In this document: one piece after another, positions 1-8,392 of the stretch
Layout of the letters: each line of letters begins with the position of its first letter
Position numbering within the stretch: the first letter of the stretch is position 1
Origin: Listeria monocytogenes
GTDB lineage: Bacteria > Bacillota > Bacilli > Lactobacillales > Listeriaceae
Direction of reading: 5' to 3'
Length of the DNA stretch: 64,000 nucleotides
Assembly (NCBI RefSeq): GCF_900187225.1
Contig: NZ_LT906436.1
Span: 1,240,001 to 1,304,000, forward strand
Program-made: the position numbers and the translations under genes
The notes under the pieces: generated by a model
Databases searched by the model: none
What the model saw: only the letters and a program-made list of their open reading frames with translations
Told to the model about the DNA's origin: nothing

Positions 1-436
1 CTTTTTTGCTAAGGTCTAAAAATGGTAATTTAACACGTGTATCTAAGCAATATGCGTTGTATAGTAATGGTTTTAAAGTCGTTGTAGAGCTTTCGACTTG
101 GCGAACAAAATTACCAATTTCTTGATATAAAATTTCAATATTTTTTAGACTGCCAATTTTTGAATCAATGCGGTTTTCACTAACATTCACATTGGAGTTC
201 GTTACTTTTTCATTAAATTCATCATTGATAGCATCTTTTGTACGTTCAATTCTTGTAAAACGAGTATCTTCCCAATCAATCTCAATGATATGACAGTCAT
301 CAAGTTGGAGGAAGTCACCTGTCCACAGTTTTCCGTCAATTTCAACGATCATTCGCGTATCAGGGAAAACCTCTTTGTTACGGTATTTTTTGAGTAAATA
401 ATCATACATTTGTAATTGCGCTAAACAGTTATCCAT
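1..436 (-). CDS. Hypothetical protein, 3' end cut by window edge
   Basis: The reading frame is open from an ATG at 436 to the left edge of the window, about 144 visible residues, so the C-terminus is missing. The start is set by an AAGGAG at 446-451 with a 9-base spacer. An upstream in-frame ATG at 445 abuts that ribosome binding site and is unlikely. The visible protein is charged and soluble-looking, begins MDNCLAQLQMYDYLLKKYRN, and has no signal peptide or membrane segment. I do not recognise the family and assign no function. It is divergent from the hydrolase gene at 625. Confidence 0.8.
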   Translation of the reverse strand, partial: MDNCLAQLQMYDYLLKKYRNKEVFPDTRMIVEIDGKLWTGDFLQLDDCHIIEIDWEDTRFTRIERTKDAINDEFNEKVTNSNVNVSENRIDSKIGSLKNIEILYQEIGNFVRQVESSTTTLKPLLYNAYCLDTRVKLPFLDLSKK

Positions 437-586
437 GTGTGTCATCTCCTTATGGGTTTATTATAGCACATTGTGATTATGTGAACAATCAAGTCGGGAT
501 AAATGAATAGTTGGAACTGTAACTTTTTAACTAGTTATACAAAAGTCCTAATAAAAGGCAGTGAAATAGTGAAAATAACTACCAGA

Positions 587-595
587 TGTTATACT
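587..595 (+). promoter_or_regulatory. Candidate extended -10 promoter of the hydrolase gene
   Basis: TGT followed by TATACT (590-595) forms a TGn-type extended -10 element about 30 bases before the ATG at 625. No good -35 was seen. Confidence 0.35.
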
Positions 596-624
596 AATAT
601 TAAGATGAAATGGGAGGGAGACAC

Positions 625-1545
625 ATGTACAAACAAATGAAATTAAAAGCGACAGATGGGCTAGATTTACATTTACATATATGGGATGAAGTTGAAAATC
701 CAGTTGGTGTAGTTCAAATTGTTCACGGCATGGCAGAGCACGGGGCTAGATATGGCGTGTTTGCTGAACGTTTGAACGAAGCGGGATATATTGTAGTAGC
801 AGACGATCATCGTGGGTTTGGAAAATCGGCTATAGATGAAAGTTATTTGGGTCACTTAGATGGTGAAACAGGATTTCAAGATATGATAAAAGATGAAGTA
901 GTCGTTCGAACTTATTTAAAAGAAACTTATCCCGGACTGAGCTATTTTATTTTCGCACACAGTATGGGAAGTTTCGTCATCCGGACTTTTATGGCGCAAC
1001 ATCAAGTTGATGGAGTAATACTGAGCGGAAGCGGATTACAACCAATCCCTTTACTGAAAATGGGACAAATTATAACGAAGCAACGGATAAAAAAAGATGA
1101 AATGAAACGAAGCGGATTTCTAAATAAATTAGCATTTTGGGGTTATAATAAGCCGTTTAATGAAAATCATCGCTTCAGTTGGCTTTCTCGTGATGTGGCG
1201 ATTTATGAAGCTTATGAGAAAGATCCGTTTTGTGGGCCGGTAGTCGGAACGAGTGGATTTTTCCATAATCTTTTTGAAGCCGTTAAAATAAGCCAGCAAA
1301 AAGAAACTGTCGAAAGTGTGCCGAAAGATTTGCCTATTTTATTACTCTCAGGGAGTGATGATCCGGTTGGCCATTTTGGAAAAGATACGCCTAAAATTGC
1401 GTTAGCTTTAGAAGCAGCTGGAGTGGAAGATGTTACCTATAAAATATACGAAGATGCGCGTCATGAACTTGTCAATGAATTATGTAAAGAAACTGTTTTT
1501 AAAGATGTTATTGCTTGGTTGAATACAAAAAACAAGGAAGCCTAA
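625..1545 (+). CDS. Alpha/beta hydrolase, lysophospholipase / monoacylglycerol lipase type
   Basis: The protein is 306 residues from ATG 625. That start is preferred over an ATG at 610 because a GGGAGGGAG ribosome binding site lies directly before 625. The fold signature is clear: an oxyanion-hole region IVHGMAEHGARY near residue 35-45, a nucleophile elbow AHSMGS near residue 115, an acid near SGSDDPVG and a late His in DARHELVNE. This matches the serine hydrolase_4/monoglyceride lipase-like family, whose members hydrolyse acyl esters of glycerol or lysophospholipids in the cytoplasm. There is no signal peptide. The substrate cannot be told from sequence. It is a single-gene unit converging on proA, with a shared terminator. 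Confidence 0.88.
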   Translation: MYKQMKLKATDGLDLHLHIWDEVENPVGVVQIVHGMAEHGARYGVFAERLNEAGYIVVADDHRGFGKSAIDESYLGHLDGETGFQDMIKDEVVVRTYLKETYPGLSYFIFAHSMGSFVIRTFMAQHQVDGVILSGSGLQPIPLLKMGQIITKQRIKKDEMKRSGFLNKLAFWGYNKPFNENHRFSWLSRDVAIYEAYEKDPFCGPVVGTSGFFHNLFEAVKISQQKETVESVPKDLPILLLSGSDDPVGHFGKDTPKIALALEAAGVEDVTYKIYEDARHELVNELCKETVFKDVIAWLNTKNKEA

Positions 1546-1566
1546 CTATTAGGCTTCCTTTTCTTT
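1534..1566. terminator. Bidirectional terminator, hydrolase / proA
   Basis: AAGGAAGCC and GGCTTCCTT pair around a short loop, followed by a T-rich tract. The hairpin overlaps the hydrolase stop codon and abuts the proA stop on the other strand, so it can serve both. Confidence 0.85.
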
Positions 1567-2812
1567 AATTGCGGATTTGACCGTCCCCGAAAATAATATA
1601 TTTAGTAGAAGTAAGCTCCGTTAAGCCCATTGGCCCTCTGGCATGCAGCTTTTGAGTACTAATACCAATTTCTGCACCAAATCCCATTGCAAAACCATCT
1701 GTGAAGCGAGTAGAAGCGTTAATATATACTGCCGCAGCATCGACTTTTTGATGAAAAGCTTGTCCAGTTGCATAATCATTCGAAATAATTGCTTCGGAAT
1801 GTTTTGTCCCGTATTTATTAATGTGATTAATTGCCTCATCTACTGAATCTACAACTTTAATGGCCAAAATAAAGTCTAAAAATTCATCTTCCCAGTCTGA
1901 CTCTGTTGCTGCTTTAGAATCTTTTAGAATTTCTCGTGCACGTTCATCCGCGCGTAATTCAACGTTATATTCCTTTAAAGCAGTTTCCATTTCAGGAAGA
2001 AAGGCATCTGCTACATCCCGGTGAATAAGTAAGGTTTCTGCTGCATTACAAACAGAAGGACGCGAACATTTTGCATTAACTAAAATATCGATTGCCATTT
2101 GTTTTTCAGCAGCTTTATCGACATAAATATGACAATTTCCTGTGCCGGTTTCAATAACTGGAACAGTAGCATTTTCAAGAACAGTTTGAATTAATTTAGC
2201 TCCACCGCGCGGGATAAGAACATCTAAAAAGCGATTTAAGCGCATCATATCACGAGCTGTTTCACGAGATGTGTCTTCAATTAATTGAACGCTAGAACGA
2301 GGGAATCCAGATGCCTCTAGTGAATCCTGAATAACGGACATAAGAGCCTTATTCGAATCAATTGCATCACTACCACCACGTAAAATAACAGCATTACCAG
2401 TTTTAAAACAAAGTACAGAAGCATCGACAGTAACGTTTGGTCTTGATTCATAAATGATACCTATAACTCCAAGTGGTACTCTCGTTTTTCCAATAGTGAG
2501 TTCGGCTTCATTTTTCCACATATTTGTTACTTCTCCGATAGGATCTTTCAAAGCAACAACTTGTTTAACAGCCTCAGAAATTTCTTTTATTCTTTCTTCT
2601 GTTAAACGGAGGCGATCAATCATTGTTTCAGGTGTACCTTTTTCCCGAGCACGTATAATATCTTTGTTGTTTTCTTCAAGAAGGGAAGCTGTATGAGTAA
2701 GTAAATCATTGCTTAGATTTAGCAAAGCTGCATTTTTTTGCTTAGTTGATGCTTGCGCTAAAAATTGGGCTGCTTCTTTAGCTGCACTTCCTTTTTTAAT
2801 GAGTTCCGTCAT
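1565..2812 (-). CDS. proA: Gamma-glutamyl phosphate reductase
   Basis: ProA reduces L-glutamyl-5-phosphate to glutamate-5-semialdehyde with NADPH, the second step of proline synthesis. The product is 415 residues from the ATG at 2812 ([15 protein letters not shown]), the usual family length. An ATG at 2860 would add 16 unrelated residues and lies inside proB, and an AAAAGGAGG site fits the 2812 start. Aldehyde-dehydrogenase-fold hallmarks include [17 protein letters not shown], the glycine-rich [12 protein letters not shown], and the catalytic-Cys segment [13 protein letters not shown]. It overlaps the end of proB by 17 bases, indicating translational coupling in a proBA operon. Confidence 0.97.
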   Translation of the reverse strand: MTELIKKGSAAKEAAQFLAQASTKQKNAALLNLSNDLLTHTASLLEENNKDIIRAREKGTPETMIDRLRLTEERIKEISEAVKQVVALKDPIGEVTNMWKNEAELTIGKTRVPLGVIGIIYESRPNVTVDASVLCFKTGNAVILRGGSDAIDSNKALMSVIQDSLEASGFPRSSVQLIEDTSRETARDMMRLNRFLDVLIPRGGAKLIQTVLENATVPVIETGTGNCHIYVDKAAEKQMAIDILVNAKCSRPSVCNAAETLLIHRDVADAFLPEMETALKEYNVELRADERAREILKDSKAATESDWEDEFLDFILAIKVVDSVDEAINHINKYGTKHSEAIISNDYATGQAFHQKVDAAAVYINASTRFTDGFAMGFGAEIGISTQKLHARGPMGLTELTSTKYIIFGDGQIRN

Positions 2813-3626
2813 GGGAAAATTCCTCCTTTTTACTTGCAAATAAAGTCCCGATTTGTTCACCTTGCATTATATCAAAAATAATTGTAGGATTTTTGCCATT
2901 GGTTAAAATCATTTTTTGGTTAGCATTCATACAATAAGAAGCAGCGGAAAGTTTCGTTAACATGCCGCCAGTTCCGAATTTAGAACCTTTACCGCCAGCA
3001 AGTGCTTCAATTTCTGGTGTTATTTGATTGATTTCAGAAAACATAACTGCATCTGGGTCAGTTGAAGGATTACTACCATAAAAGCCATCAATATCAGATA
3101 GCATGATAAGTAAATCAGCTTGCACGAGTTTAGCCACAATAGCTGAAAGAAGGTCGTTATCGCCGTATTTAGTTACATGTTCTAGTTCCTCAACAGCAAC
3201 TGTATCATTTTCATTTACGATAGGAATAATTCCGCGTTCTAAGAGACTTTCGAGCGTGTTCATAACATTTTCTCTACTAATAGGGAAGTCAGTTACATCT
3301 CGAGTAAGTAGTACTTGACCAACAACTTGTCCGTATTCACCAAAAAACTTACTATATATATGCATTAATTCACTCTGACCGACAGAAGCAACTGCTTGTT
3401 GTTCGGGAATACTTGTAGGTCGCACTGGAAGTTGTAATTTATGACATCCAACGCCGATTGCCCCAGAAGAAACTAAGATAACTTCTTTTCCTTCATTACG
3501 TAAATCGGATAAAACCATCGCTAATTTTTCGATAGTTCTTAGGTTAATATGGCCATTTCCATACATTAATGTACTTGTACCAACCTTGATAACTAGTCTC
3601 TTACTATTTTTTAAAGATTCGCGCAT
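2796..3626 (-). CDS. proB: Glutamate 5-kinase
   Basis: ProB phosphorylates glutamate with ATP to start proline synthesis and is the usual target of proline feedback. The 276-residue protein has the amino-acid kinase fold: [10 protein letters not shown] at the N-terminus, SSGAIGVG, an NENDTV segment and [12 protein letters not shown] near the C-terminus. Unlike E. coli ProB it ends without a PUA domain, giving a short form. The start has AGAGGGG eight bases upstream. It is the first gene of the proBA unit and its 3' end overlaps proA. Confidence 0.97.
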   Translation of the reverse strand: MRESLKNSKRLVIKVGTSTLMYGNGHINLRTIEKLAMVLSDLRNEGKEVILVSSGAIGVGCHKLQLPVRPTSIPEQQAVASVGQSELMHIYSKFFGEYGQVVGQVLLTRDVTDFPISRENVMNTLESLLERGIIPIVNENDTVAVEELEHVTKYGDNDLLSAIVAKLVQADLLIMLSDIDGFYGSNPSTDPDAVMFSEINQITPEIEALAGGKGSKFGTGGMLTKLSAASYCMNANQKMILTNGKNPTIIFDIMQGEQIGTLFASKKEEFSHDGTH

Positions 3627-3650
3627 TTCTATGACCCCTCTGCTAATTAG

Positions 3651-3700
3651 ATAATACTTCTATTTTACATGAAAATAGAGATATGTCTATAATATATTGT
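3651..3700 (-). promoter_or_regulatory. Possible proBA promoter region
   Basis: On the minus strand a TAGACA and a TAAAAT lie 16 bases apart upstream of proB. The match to a sigma-A promoter is modest. No T-box or other riboswitch structure was seen. Confidence 0.3.
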
Positions 3701-3721
3701 TGTTTGGCCAAGTAATCACTA

Positions 3722-3762
3722 AAAAAAGGATTCTAAGAAATTTTCTTAGAATCCTTTTTTAT
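3722..3762. terminator. Near-symmetric terminator after the PrsW gene
   Basis: GGATTCTAAGAAA pairs with TTTCTTAGAATCC. The stem is flanked by A-run and T-run, so it can work in both directions. On the minus strand it directly follows the stop at 3762. Confidence 0.88.
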
Positions 3763-4901
3763 TATTTTGTAGCTTTACTCGCAGCTGAGATGACTGAAAC
3801 TTGTTTTAATCCTTTACTTATTAGACGTAAAATAACGAACCAAACAATTACGATTAGAACAATTTGTTTAAATGCAATAGCTGGTAGTGGGTTGAAAGGA
3901 CAATCCCAAACGAAATGTAAAGCAATCGGAATAATAAACCATTTCCAGAAAGTGCCTGTGAAAATATGGTGCATTCCCAGTTTTTGATCTCCTTTAGCAA
4001 TTACGAGAGCAGCACCAGTTATGGCAGCCCATACAACATGGCCACCGATAGACTGCCAACCACGACTAAAGATAACATTCATCATTGTTTCACCAGCAAT
4101 ATGAATATCCTTGAATAAAAATGCTGCATCGACACTATAGTTAAATGCATATCCAAGTGATTCAAAAGCAGCGAAACCAGCCCCAACAGCCGCACCGATT
4201 AGTAAGCCGTTTAGAATATACTTCGAATTAAGCGAGCGGATGAATAGGGCAACGATAATCATTTTTCCAGTTTCTTCAATAAAACCAACTAATAAAGCAT
4301 TAAAGTAGTTTAATTTTCCAACTGGAATAATCGAATAAATGACAAGTGTTGCAACAAGCGCTGCGACACCACCGATGAAAAACATTTTCACAACATCGAA
4401 AACGCTGATATTTCGCGGTGCATTTGTTTCGAAAAAGAATAATAAGACCGAAAATGGAACTGCAAAAGAGCCAATAACCATCAGCCCAGGTATGGTATTA
4501 CTGTTATCAAACAAATATGTACAAGCAAGAAGTAAAAAGTACGTAATGATTAAAACTAAGAATACTCTAGAAAACACCCATGGATGGGGCCAAGTATGTG
4601 GAATGTCACTAGTTGCAGGCGTCGTATATTTTGTTCCTGCAATAAATACTTTTTCGCCTTCCTCTTTAGAGTGCTTTTTAAAGACAGCAGAGAAAAGATT
4701 TCCAATTTTTAATTCTGAATTCCCGTGATTCAAAGCATGTTGATGCAATTCTGTTTGTTTAAATGCGACCCACTCTGGATGAGGGGATTTTTGGACCAAT
4801 GTAAGATTATTAATCTCTTTCTTTCTATATAGAGCAATCATCTCTACATTTGTAAAAGGTCCAACTTTCTGTTCGTTCTTTTTGAAGTACCATTCTGACA
4901 A
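3762..4901 (-). CDS. PrsW-family intramembrane protease with N-terminal GYF_2 domain
   Basis: The protein has 379 residues from a TTG start at 4901, with GGGGGAG seven bases upstream and no in-frame ATG nearby. Residues 1-55 (WYFKKNEQKVGPFTNVEM and onward) look like a GYF_2/DUF4339 peptide-binding domain. After a linker, roughly residues 108-375 form several membrane segments. PrsW hallmarks are visible: EETGK near residue 207, a conserved FAAFES segment, HVVWAAITGA and HFVWD near the C-terminus. PrsW of B. subtilis performs site-1 cleavage of an anti-sigma factor, but here no sigma/anti-sigma pair is adjacent and the target is unknown. The XRE gene at 4982 is upstream on the same strand. Confidence 0.85.
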   Translation of the reverse strand: MSEWYFKKNEQKVGPFTNVEMIALYRKKEINNLTLVQKSPHPEWVAFKQTELHQHALNHGNSELKIGNLFSAVFKKHSKEEGEKVFIAGTKYTTPATSDIPHTWPHPWVFSRVFLVLIITYFLLLACTYLFDNSNTIPGLMVIGSFAVPFSVLLFFFETNAPRNISVFDVVKMFFIGGVAALVATLVIYSIIPVGKLNYFNALLVGFIEETGKMIIVALFIRSLNSKYILNGLLIGAAVGAGFAAFESLGYAFNYSVDAAFLFKDIHIAGETMMNVIFSRGWQSIGGHVVWAAITGAALVIAKGDQKLGMHHIFTGTFWKWFIIPIALHFVWDCPFNPLPAIAFKQIVLIVIVWFVILRLISKGLKQVSVISAASKATK

Positions 4902-4981
4902 ATGAAACTCCCCCTTTAGCTTTTTATTTTGACTCCATTAATTATTCCCAAAAACGCTAAAAGTTAAACGAGCGAAGGGAA

Positions 4982-5377
4982 TTAATCGTTTATTTTCTTC
5001 GCTTGTTCGTAAAGGAAATTAATTGAATCAGCTAAAAAAGCTGCTGCGGACTCATTTAGTGGTTGTCCATCTAAATTTAAATCATCCTCATATTTTAAAT
5101 CTTCACTAATTTTAGTTATTCTTTTTCCAATATCTTTCTCGTTTTGGAGTTCACTAGGAGCATATGTTGGGATACTTTGTTGTCCAAGTAAATAATCGAC
5201 ACTAACATCATAAAGTGTTGCAATTTGAGTCACCATTTCTAAATCTGGCTCCCGAATACCATATTCCCAATTGCCATAAGTGGAAGGTGCTTTTAAACCA
5301 AGTCTTCTAGCTGTTTCTGCTTTTGACCAACCTTGTTTTTCCCGTAATAAAGTAAGTCTGTTACTTAAATTTGGCAT
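4982..5377 (-). CDS. XRE-family transcriptional regulator
   Basis: The product is 131 residues from ATG 5377 (MPNLSNRLTLLREKQGWSKA). AAAAGGAG lies upstream, and an earlier possible start at 5419 has no such site. Residues 4-60 form a helix-turn-helix of the Cro/CI type (AETARRLGLKAPSTYGNWEYG, then DVSVDYLLG). The remaining 70 residues form an acidic helical tail of unknown role. It is divergent from a second XRE gene at 5528 and reads toward the PrsW gene. Operator-like sequence in both divergent promoters suggests auto- and cross-regulation. Confidence 0.9.
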   Translation of the reverse strand: MPNLSNRLTLLREKQGWSKAETARRLGLKAPSTYGNWEYGIREPDLEMVTQIATLYDVSVDYLLGQQSIPTYAPSELQNEKDIGKRITKISEDLKYEDDLNLDGQPLNESAAAFLADSINFLYEQAKKIND

Positions 5378-5394
5378 AATTTCACTCCTTTTTG

Positions 5395-5419
5395 TTTGAT
5401 TATACAATATCTTACTCAA
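5395..5419 (-). promoter_or_regulatory. Operator-like element in the promoter of the minus-strand XRE gene
   Basis: Read on the minus strand, ATTGAGTAAGATATTGTATA closely resembles the ATTGAGTTGGTAATATTGTA of the divergent promoter. It carries TATAAT 20-30 bases before the start codon. It is probably a binding site of one of the two XRE proteins. Confidence 0.45.
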
Positions 5420-5457
5420 TTTAGCTATATTTTAACACATAACGTATTATTTTGTGA

Positions 5458-5486
5458 TTGACATAGTCGTATTGAGTTGGTAATAT
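5458..5486 (+). promoter_or_regulatory. Sigma-A promoter of the short XRE gene
   Basis: TTGACA (5458-5463), a 17-base spacer and TAATAT (5481-5486) form a near-consensus promoter about 40 bases before the ATG at 5528. Confidence 0.85.
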
Positions 5487-5502
5487 TGTATTAACAACTC
5501 AA
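5472..5502. promoter_or_regulatory. Inverted repeat flanking the -10 element: candidate operator
   Basis: TTGAGTTG (5472-5479) and CAACTCAA (5495-5502) are perfect 8-base inverted arms with 15 bases between, bracketing the -10 of the 5458 promoter. This placement is typical of a repressor operator. Confidence 0.6.
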
Positions 5503-5527
5503 ATTGTGTAGATAAGGAGAAGATGAC

Positions 5528-5743
5528 ATGAAAACAGTAGACACCAGAAGAATTAATACAACAAAAATTCGAGAATTACGATTGCAGCGAGGAATCACCC
5601 AAGCTTTCATTGCGCGACGGATGGGCTATAGGTACACATCAGGTTACAGTAACATTGAAAAAGGAACTGTTAGACTATCACACAAAAATGCTGTTATTCT
5701 AAGTGAAATTTTAATGTGCGATTTGAAATTCTTTTATGAATAA
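5528..5743 (+). CDS. Short XRE-family DNA-binding protein
   Basis: The protein has 71 residues and consists of little but a helix-turn-helix: IRELRLQRGITQAFIARRMGY followed by GYSNIEKGTVRLSHKNAVILSEIL. It resembles a Cro-type regulator without an effector domain. AAGGAGAAG precedes the ATG. It is transcribed from a strong promoter divergent from the other XRE gene and lies upstream of the metalloprotease and lipoprotein genes. A 118-base gap separates it from the next gene, so co-transcription is possible but not shown. Confidence 0.85.
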   Translation: MKTVDTRRINTTKIRELRLQRGITQAFIARRMGYRYTSGYSNIEKGTVRLSHKNAVILSEILMCDLKFFYE

Positions 5744-5861
5744 TTAGACACGGGATAAAAATGTTAAATAAAAAGATTATCTTTTTAACAAACGTTTTAT
5801 GGAATTTATTTAAAATGAATACACACAAAATGTGTGGGATAAGAGCGAAGGAGAAAACATC

Positions 5862-6395
5862 ATGAGGAAAAAAACGTTAGCAGTGTTTCTTATTTTTACG
5901 GTGTTAGTTGCATTATTAGCGCCAACTAATGCAAGCGCATATACAAAACTTGGGTATGTGATGACAAAGTCTAGTGCAAAAAATTTTAAAATTTATATTA
6001 ACGGTTCGGCGAAAGGGTTTAAAAATATTATTATTAGTGGCGCAAAAGCCTGGAACCCATCTCCCTACTTGAATACAGTAAGCATAGGGAACGATGTCAG
6101 ACCTAACTATACGGTTAGTAGTTCAGGGACAAACAAGGGAAGTGTTTTGGCGGTATGCAACACAACTTACTACAAATCAAATAAATTGATCTCCAAAAAC
6201 GAGATCACTTTGTACAAAGGCTTTCGTTCGCTTTCAACTAACCATAAAATAGAAACTATTGTACATGAATTTGGACATGGCTTTGGCCTAGGGCACGTGA
6301 AAACTAAAAATGCAATTATGTTAGACAAAGGGTTTATAAATAAAACAAAACCTCAAACAGACGATTTCAATGGCATCAAAGCTTTATATAAGTAA
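5862..6395 (+). CDS. Secreted matrixin-like zinc metalloprotease
   Basis: The product is 177 residues from ATG 5862, preceded by AAGGAG. A frame-open ATG at 5832 is not preceded by a good site. The N-terminus is a classical signal peptide (MRKKTLAVFLIF, hydrophobic core, then NASA before Tyr), leaving about 150 mature residues. The zinc-binding motif HEFGHGFGLGH fits HExxHxxGxxH, followed by an Ile-Met Met-turn (AIMLDKG), so this is a metzincin. There is no obvious propeptide or cysteine switch, making it a minimal protease. The substrate is unknown. The lipoprotein gene starts 18 bases downstream, so the two probably form an operon. Confidence 0.82.
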   Translation: MRKKTLAVFLIFTVLVALLAPTNASAYTKLGYVMTKSSAKNFKIYINGSAKGFKNIIISGAKAWNPSPYLNTVSIGNDVRPNYTVSSSGTNKGSVLAVCNTTYYKSNKLISKNEITLYKGFRSLSTNHKIETIVHEFGHGFGLGHVKTKNAIMLDKGFINKTKPQTDDFNGIKALYK

Positions 6396-6412
6396 AATAA
6401 GGAGGATTGACA

Positions 6413-7078
6413 ATGAAGAATAGGATTACAATGATTGCAGGTATAGTATGCCTTAGTATTTTAACTGCTTGTTCTAGTAGTGAGAGTGTGAAAGGAACGA
6501 CATCAGAAGAACAAACAACATCACAAAGCGGAGCAGAAATGATAAAAGCAAATAACGGGGTTGTCTCTTACCACGGAAAATACCTCAAACTTGCTGAAAA
6601 TATGGATAACCTTGAAAAAGATGCCCCAATTATCATTAAAGCAACCAAAAAATCCGAAAAAACAACTGTAACAAAAGAAACAAAAGAAAATGTATTTCCA
6701 ACCGATTTTTATACGATGAGCGATGTGCAAATAAATTCTATCGAGAAAGATACAACAGGAAAATTGAGTGAGAATATGACTATTAAAGTGTTGGAGTATA
6801 GCGTGGAAAATGTTTTGGTAGAAGGAGAAGAATATGATTTAACTATTGATGGCTATAAAAATATGGAAAAGGGAGAAGAGTATACGCTTTTCTTAGAAAA
6901 AAATCCAGATGGTGACAATTATATACTATCAAATGCAGTTATAAGTAAATTCCCAGTGGAAGAATTATCTGAAGAAGAATTGTTCTTAGATGGCGGGCAA
7001 GCAACAGAAGAAACAGATAGCATAGAAGAAATTTATCAGGAAGTCTATCAAGAAGTTTTGGAAGAATACAGTGAATAA
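6413..7078 (+). CDS. Putative lipoprotein of unknown function
   Basis: The product is 221 residues from ATG 6413. AAGGAGGA lies six bases upstream, and a TTG at 6407 is too close to the site. The signal sequence ends in the lipobox LTAC, with Cys near residue 19 as the lipidated residue, so the protein should be anchored outside the membrane. The mature part has a Ser/Thr-rich linker, a lysine- and glutamate-rich central region with probable beta-strands (SENMTIKVLEYSVEN, EEYTLFLEKN) and a very acidic tail. I do not recognise the family. Its closeness to the metalloprotease gene suggests a partner, inhibitor or substrate, but that is inference. Confidence 0.8.
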   Translation: MKNRITMIAGIVCLSILTACSSSESVKGTTSEEQTTSQSGAEMIKANNGVVSYHGKYLKLAENMDNLEKDAPIIIKATKKSEKTTVTKETKENVFPTDFYTMSDVQINSIEKDTTGKLSENMTIKVLEYSVENVLVEGEEYDLTIDGYKNMEKGEEYTLFLEKNPDGDNYILSNAVISKFPVEELSEEELFLDGGQATEETDSIEEIYQEVYQEVLEEYSE

Positions 7079-7097
7079 AAAGTTTTAACGCCCGCAA

Positions 7098-7131
7098 GAC
7101 CTCGGTGTAAAAATCGAGGTCTAATTTTTTT
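7098..7131 (+). terminator. Terminator after the metalloprotease-lipoprotein pair
   Basis: GACCTCG and CGAGGTC pair around a 10-base loop, followed by TAATTTTTTT. Confidence 0.88.
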
Positions 7132-7202
7132 GAAATAAAAATTTGATAAAAATTGAAGCTTAATCTAGACAATTTTTCGTAATAAAACACCATAAAAACC
7201 TC

Positions 7203-7231
7203 TTGACAGAAGCAGACGATACAAGTAGAAT
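7203..7231 (+). promoter_or_regulatory. Sigma-A promoter of the YsoA-like gene
   Basis: TTGACA (7203-7208), a 17-base spacer and TAGAAT (7226-7231). This leaves a leader of about 100 bases before the ATG at 7340, in which no clear structure was seen. Confidence 0.7.
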
Positions 7232-7339
7232 GAATCAAACCAAATCAACATTTTTTGCTACAAATGGTTAGATTTTTAACAATAAGGGTAAATCCAGTTA
7301 GTATAAATAAAGCTTTTTCAAATAAAAGGAGATAAAACG

Positions 7340-8278
7340 ATGAGTGGAAGTGGTGCTTTTTTTCCAATGAGTGTTAAAAAATTTCTGGAAAAAGGGATTA
7401 CCTCGTTGTCCGAAGAAGAAAAAATGAGTACGCTGCATTATTTGGAGAATGCGTATCATCAAGAGCCTTGCAACGAGGAAATTGTACATAGATTAATTCA
7501 ATTTTATAATCAGACAGATAAAACGAATAAAGCGCAAGAAATCGGCCAAAACTTTTTGACGATGAATGGCTATAATAAGGAAATTCTTGGAGAGCTATCT
7601 GTAACTTTTATGAAAGAAGATAATATGGATACGTACTTTACATTAGTTAGGCATTATATGGAAGAAGAAAAAAAAGAAGCAACGGAAGAAATAGCTGATA
7701 ATGTTATTCCTTTTCCCAAACAGTTTGTTCCAAGAAGAGATATTCGTGAATTTGCGTCTTGGCAGACGACGGAACAATTGGAGTTTTTACAAGAAGCTCG
7801 TTTCTTAGAAATAGATTCCTTTTTGTCAGCATTTAAAGATTTTCTAGCGGATGACACTTTTTCCCCGTTTGTTCAGTCGATGATTTTCGAATTAATGCAA
7901 GAAAAAGAAATAAATGAAGATGTTACAGTCCGAAAAATAGATAAGCATGGTACCTTTAATCCAAGTCTTGTGCCAATGCTTGCTGATAACAAATTTGCGG
8001 AAGCCATTTTTGCTGGACTTGCTGAGATGCTCGAACATAGTAATCCAAGCCTTTTAGAGCAAGTGATTGGAATTATACAGCAACATCTATTTATGCTTTA
8101 TCCTTTTGAATTAGAACCTCGGGAAGTAGATGTTTGGGTAAACGCATACTATAAATGGGCGAATGCAATGTACGGTAATTATTGCGTTATTTCGGACGAT
8201 GTGAATCACTTAGCAGTAGAAGAAGCTATTTCCATTATTGAAGAGTTAGAAATTAGGCAACAAAATTATTTTATATAA
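7340..8278 (+). CDS. YsoA-like TPR-type protein
   Basis: The protein has 312 residues and is soluble. Residues 20-110 look like two or three tetratricopeptide-like helical hairpins (LHYLENAYHQEPCNEEIVHRL, FYNQTDKTNKAQEIGQNFL). The rest is helical and acidic, with no catalytic motif seen. Its position directly before tig-clpX matches ysoA of B. subtilis, a TPR protein of unknown function. AAAGGAG precedes the ATG. Expression is probably from its own promoter at 7203. The orthology call rests on gene order plus the TPR-like look, not on alignment. Confidence 0.75.
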   Translation: MSGSGAFFPMSVKKFLEKGITSLSEEEKMSTLHYLENAYHQEPCNEEIVHRLIQFYNQTDKTNKAQEIGQNFLTMNGYNKEILGELSVTFMKEDNMDTYFTLVRHYMEEEKKEATEEIADNVIPFPKQFVPRRDIREFASWQTTEQLEFLQEARFLEIDSFLSAFKDFLADDTFSPFVQSMIFELMQEKEINEDVTVRKIDKHGTFNPSLVPMLADNKFAEAIFAGLAEMLEHSNPSLLEQVIGIIQQHLFMLYPFELEPREVDVWVNAYYKWANAMYGNYCVISDDVNHLAVEEAISIIEELEIRQQNYFI

Positions 8279-8392
8279 TGATATTTCTTGTTTTCAAGTC
8301 AGGGATATCTGTGTTATTATTAGTGAGTATGGCTGAAACTTGTCATGAGAGTAATTAAATTGAACTAAATAGATGATGGAGGGAATTATACC

